Shown piece after piece: positions 15,493-16,992 of a DNA stretch of 16,992 nucleotides. The notes under the pieces were generated by a model. The model ran no database searches. It saw only the letters and a program-made list of their open reading frames with translations, and was not told the DNA's origin. Every line of letters starts with the position of its first letter. The first letter of the stretch is position 1. Where the stretch lies: assembly GCA_945965245.1 (NCBI GenBank), contig CAMFNC010000133.1, positions 1 to 16,992 on the forward strand, read 5' to 3'. A program made the translations under genes and the position numbers. The DNA comes from an uncultured Porphyromonas sp. GTDB taxonomy: Bacteria > Bacteroidota > Bacteroidia > Bacteroidales > Porphyromonadaceae.

Positions 15493-16665
15493 CTATTTAT
15501 TGCCTTTTGAGCGATTGTGCGTCTTACAGAGCATTTCGCAGTTTGCGAGTGTGGTGCTGCCTCCTTTGCTCCATGCCGTTACATGATCGGCATCCATCTC
15601 TGAGAGTTTGTAGATACGTGTTTTATTGGCGTTTTCTCCTATGGCACACAAAGGACAATTCGATTTGCCGTCCTTTTCTGCTTGTTCCGTCTGTCGCTTG
15701 TAGGCTGCTTTCTTATCCTTTTCGTCAAAGAAGCGTACATCCAGTAGGCCGGTGTCTTTCTCGCCACCGAGTACATATTCATAGATATTGCGTGGGCATC
15801 TGATTGCTTCATCTTCGATGAGTGCCTTTACTCGAGCTGTAATATGGTCGATACTATAGGGCGTGGTGTGATATGTTTCGTAAAGCCGTCCCCATTCTAA
15901 CCCACACATTTCTCGTTCTGTCATAGTAAAGGTAGTAGCAACCCAGTCAATTACCGAACGGAAATAATTCTCCAGTTCCGAAATATCTTTATCATGTCTA
16001 TGCATACTCATATAAGCGTCTATCGTCTTTTGGCTGCTTGCACAAACCCATTCGAGAGCCACCTTGAGGTAATCCTGTCGCTTCACATCTCCTTTGATAT
16101 AATGACTCCACTTATGCACTTCTGCATTCTGAGAGTTGCTGAAGACACGTTTCGCTGCATTGACAAACGTACCTGAGTAGATGGCGTTACGCAGCTCTTG
16201 TTCGTTGAGCGGTATGCCCACGATATTGATAGTCTTGAACCATTCTTTTACCTCTCGTTCCTCTCCTTCACAGACATAAACCAATAGTTTTGACTCTAAG
16301 ATGAGTGCTTGTTGCTCTATGGGAAGTCCCGAGAAGTATTGAATATTTCCATTGGCATCTTCGATGGCAAATTTCCCCGTTACAAAGCGACCAATGGAGG
16401 TGATACGTTGCTGTCCGTCCAAGACTTCATACTGTCCATCAGAAGTGTGGTTGAAGTAAATCAAGCCCAGCGGATAACAATTTAAGATAGACTTAATTAC
16501 CGCCACATCTTTTTTGCCATCATTATAGATATAGTGTCGTTGGTACTCAGGCTGTATTGTTAGCTTGCCATCTAAGCCAAAAAGCCCTTTTCCCTCAAGT
16601 TCGTTATAGACAAAACCTTTGCAGATATCTGCAACAGTCCATTCGGTATGTAATTCTGTATTCAT
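15493..16665 (-). CDS. DUF262 protein with C-terminal HNH nuclease domain
   Basis: Encodes 390 residues. The N-terminal DUF262 (ParB/Srx-like) domain shows IQPEYQRHYIY (YQR 41-43) and YEVLDGQQRITSIG (DGQQR 83-87), the signature that in GmrS, BrxU and SspE relatives is tied to nucleotide use and sensing of DNA modification. A helical middle follows. The last 55 residues are an HNH domain: zinc knuckle CPLC (337-340), DADHV (His361), Asn375 in TLANC and LCKTHNRSKGNK (Cys380, His383, Asn384). The second zinc pair is C-x2-H instead of the usual C-x2-C. This is not the DUF1524 nuclease of classical GmrSD. Downstream of an EcoRI-type methylase and upstream of a recombinase, it is probably a restriction or anti-phage nuclease; that role is inferred. 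Confidence 0.88.
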   Translation of the reverse strand: MNTELHTEWTVADICKGFVYNELEGKGLFGLDGKLTIQPEYQRHYIYNDGKKDVAVIKSILNCYPLGLIYFNHTSDGQYEVLDGQQRITSIGRFVTGKFAIEDANGNIQYFSGLPIEQQALILESKLLVYVCEGEEREVKEWFKTINIVGIPLNEQELRNAIYSGTFVNAAKRVFSNSQNAEVHKWSHYIKGDVKRQDYLKVALEWVCASSQKTIDAYMSMHRHDKDISELENYFRSVIDWVATTFTMTEREMCGLEWGRLYETYHTTPYSIDHITARVKALIEDEAIRCPRNIYEYVLGGEKDTGLLDVRFFDEKDKKAAYKRQTEQAEKDGKSNCPLCAIGENANKTRIYKLSEMDADHVTAWSKGGSTTLANCEMLCKTHNRSKGNK

Positions 16666-16786
16666 TTATGGTGTTTTGTGTTTAGTTACTTAGTTGAAAT
16701 CTTAGGGATAGACCGATACATAGAAAATAATCCTATTCCAGGGAAGCGGTTTACCATTAATAGTAAAGAGGTCTATGCGAGAATTA

Positions 16787-16992
16787 TTATTCAGATGTTG
16801 CTTTGATGAAAATACGTTTGTATATCCTTTGATTTTGTACAAGAGGCTGTGCAATACCACTTTCTTTACACCAAAGTCCATTAGAAAATCCTTTTCCTTC
16901 ACTTTCAGTACACCCTAAGATTTCAAATTGCTCCGGACAATACTTGTCTAAAAAAGAGATAGGGACACCCATCGCACCTGGGTAGTCAGAGG
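16787..16992 (-). CDS. EcoRI-type adenine-specific DNA methyltransferase, C-terminal part (cut by window edge)
   Basis: Only the last 68 codons are in the window; the 5' part lies beyond 16992. The frame reads SDYPGAMGVPISFLDKYCP and continues PEQFEILGCTESEGKGFSNG, then ends KRIFIKATSE. GAMGVPISFLDKY-x-PEQFEI is the conserved C-terminal signature of the EcoRI-family N6-adenine methyltransferases (M.EcoRI methylates GAATTC; the specificity here is unknown). The catalytic motifs are outside the window. Family members commonly end a few residues after the RIFI/RILI segment, so the TAA at 16787 may be the true end, although a second frame stays open to 16702. It is the upstream partner of the DUF262-HNH gene, 121 nt apart. 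Confidence 0.8.
   Translation of the reverse strand, partial: SDYPGAMGVPISFLDKYCPEQFEILGCTESEGKGFSNGLWCKESGIAQPLVQNQRIYKRIFIKATSE

Noticed and set aside
14492..15499. 8-bp direct repeat TCTATTTA flanking the recombinase gene (14492-14499 and 15492-15499)
   Set aside because: The octamer is AT-rich and short, likely by chance; the right copy lies at the DUF262-HNH stop, which is not a natural element end.
16841..16850. AAGAGGCTGT also found in the hairpin at 4211
   Set aside because: The copy lies inside the methylase coding frame, has no pairing arm, and ten shared bases are not enough to call a repeat family.

Overview
The window looks like a chromosomal segment from a member of the Bacteroidales (Bacteroidetes). 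The evidence is the gene set (a DUF4837 lipoprotein, a YitT-type membrane protein, a Bacteroidetes-style PdxA with the SHGDING start, secreted calycin-like proteins), the near absence of Shine-Dalgarno sequences, and several promoters of the Bacteroidetes form (-7 TAnnTTTG, -33 TTTG) in front of pfkA, rplS, leuS and the DUF4837 gene. No genus can be assigned from sequence alone.

Layout. 68-1176 (+): a two-gene unit encoding a small exported, possibly calycin-like protein and a lipoprotein with an acidic surface-export-like signal, ended by a strong hairpin. 1235-1595: an untranslated, hairpin-rich gap between convergent genes. 1596-3636 (-): pfkA then mutY, overlapping by 26 nt. 3707-4177 (+): a divergent conserved-looking hypothetical gene. 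4211-4249: hairpin between convergent genes. 4314-9882 (-): DUF4837 lipoprotein, pdxA and a large AddA/RecB-like helicase-nuclease in one transcription unit. 10047-10409 (-): rplS with its own promoter, a leader of about 105 nt and a classical terminator. 10580-14345 (-): leuS then a YitT-family membrane protein. All of this reads as ordinary core genome.

The accessory part is 14503-16992 (-). In transcription order it holds the 3' end of an EcoRI-type adenine DNA methyltransferase (cut by the window edge), a DUF262 protein with a C-terminal HNH nuclease domain, and a complete tyrosine recombinase next to the leuS promoter. A perfect 15-bp inverted repeat lies in the short gap between the HNH gene and the recombinase start. 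The simplest reading is a small mobile restriction-modification or anti-phage module parked upstream of leuS. A DUF262 protein with the modification-sensing logic of the GmrSD/BrxU/SspE group, paired with a self-marking methylase, is the most interesting candidate system here; the methylase pairing is seen, the function is inference.

No tRNA, rRNA, CRISPR array or insertion sequence was recognised.
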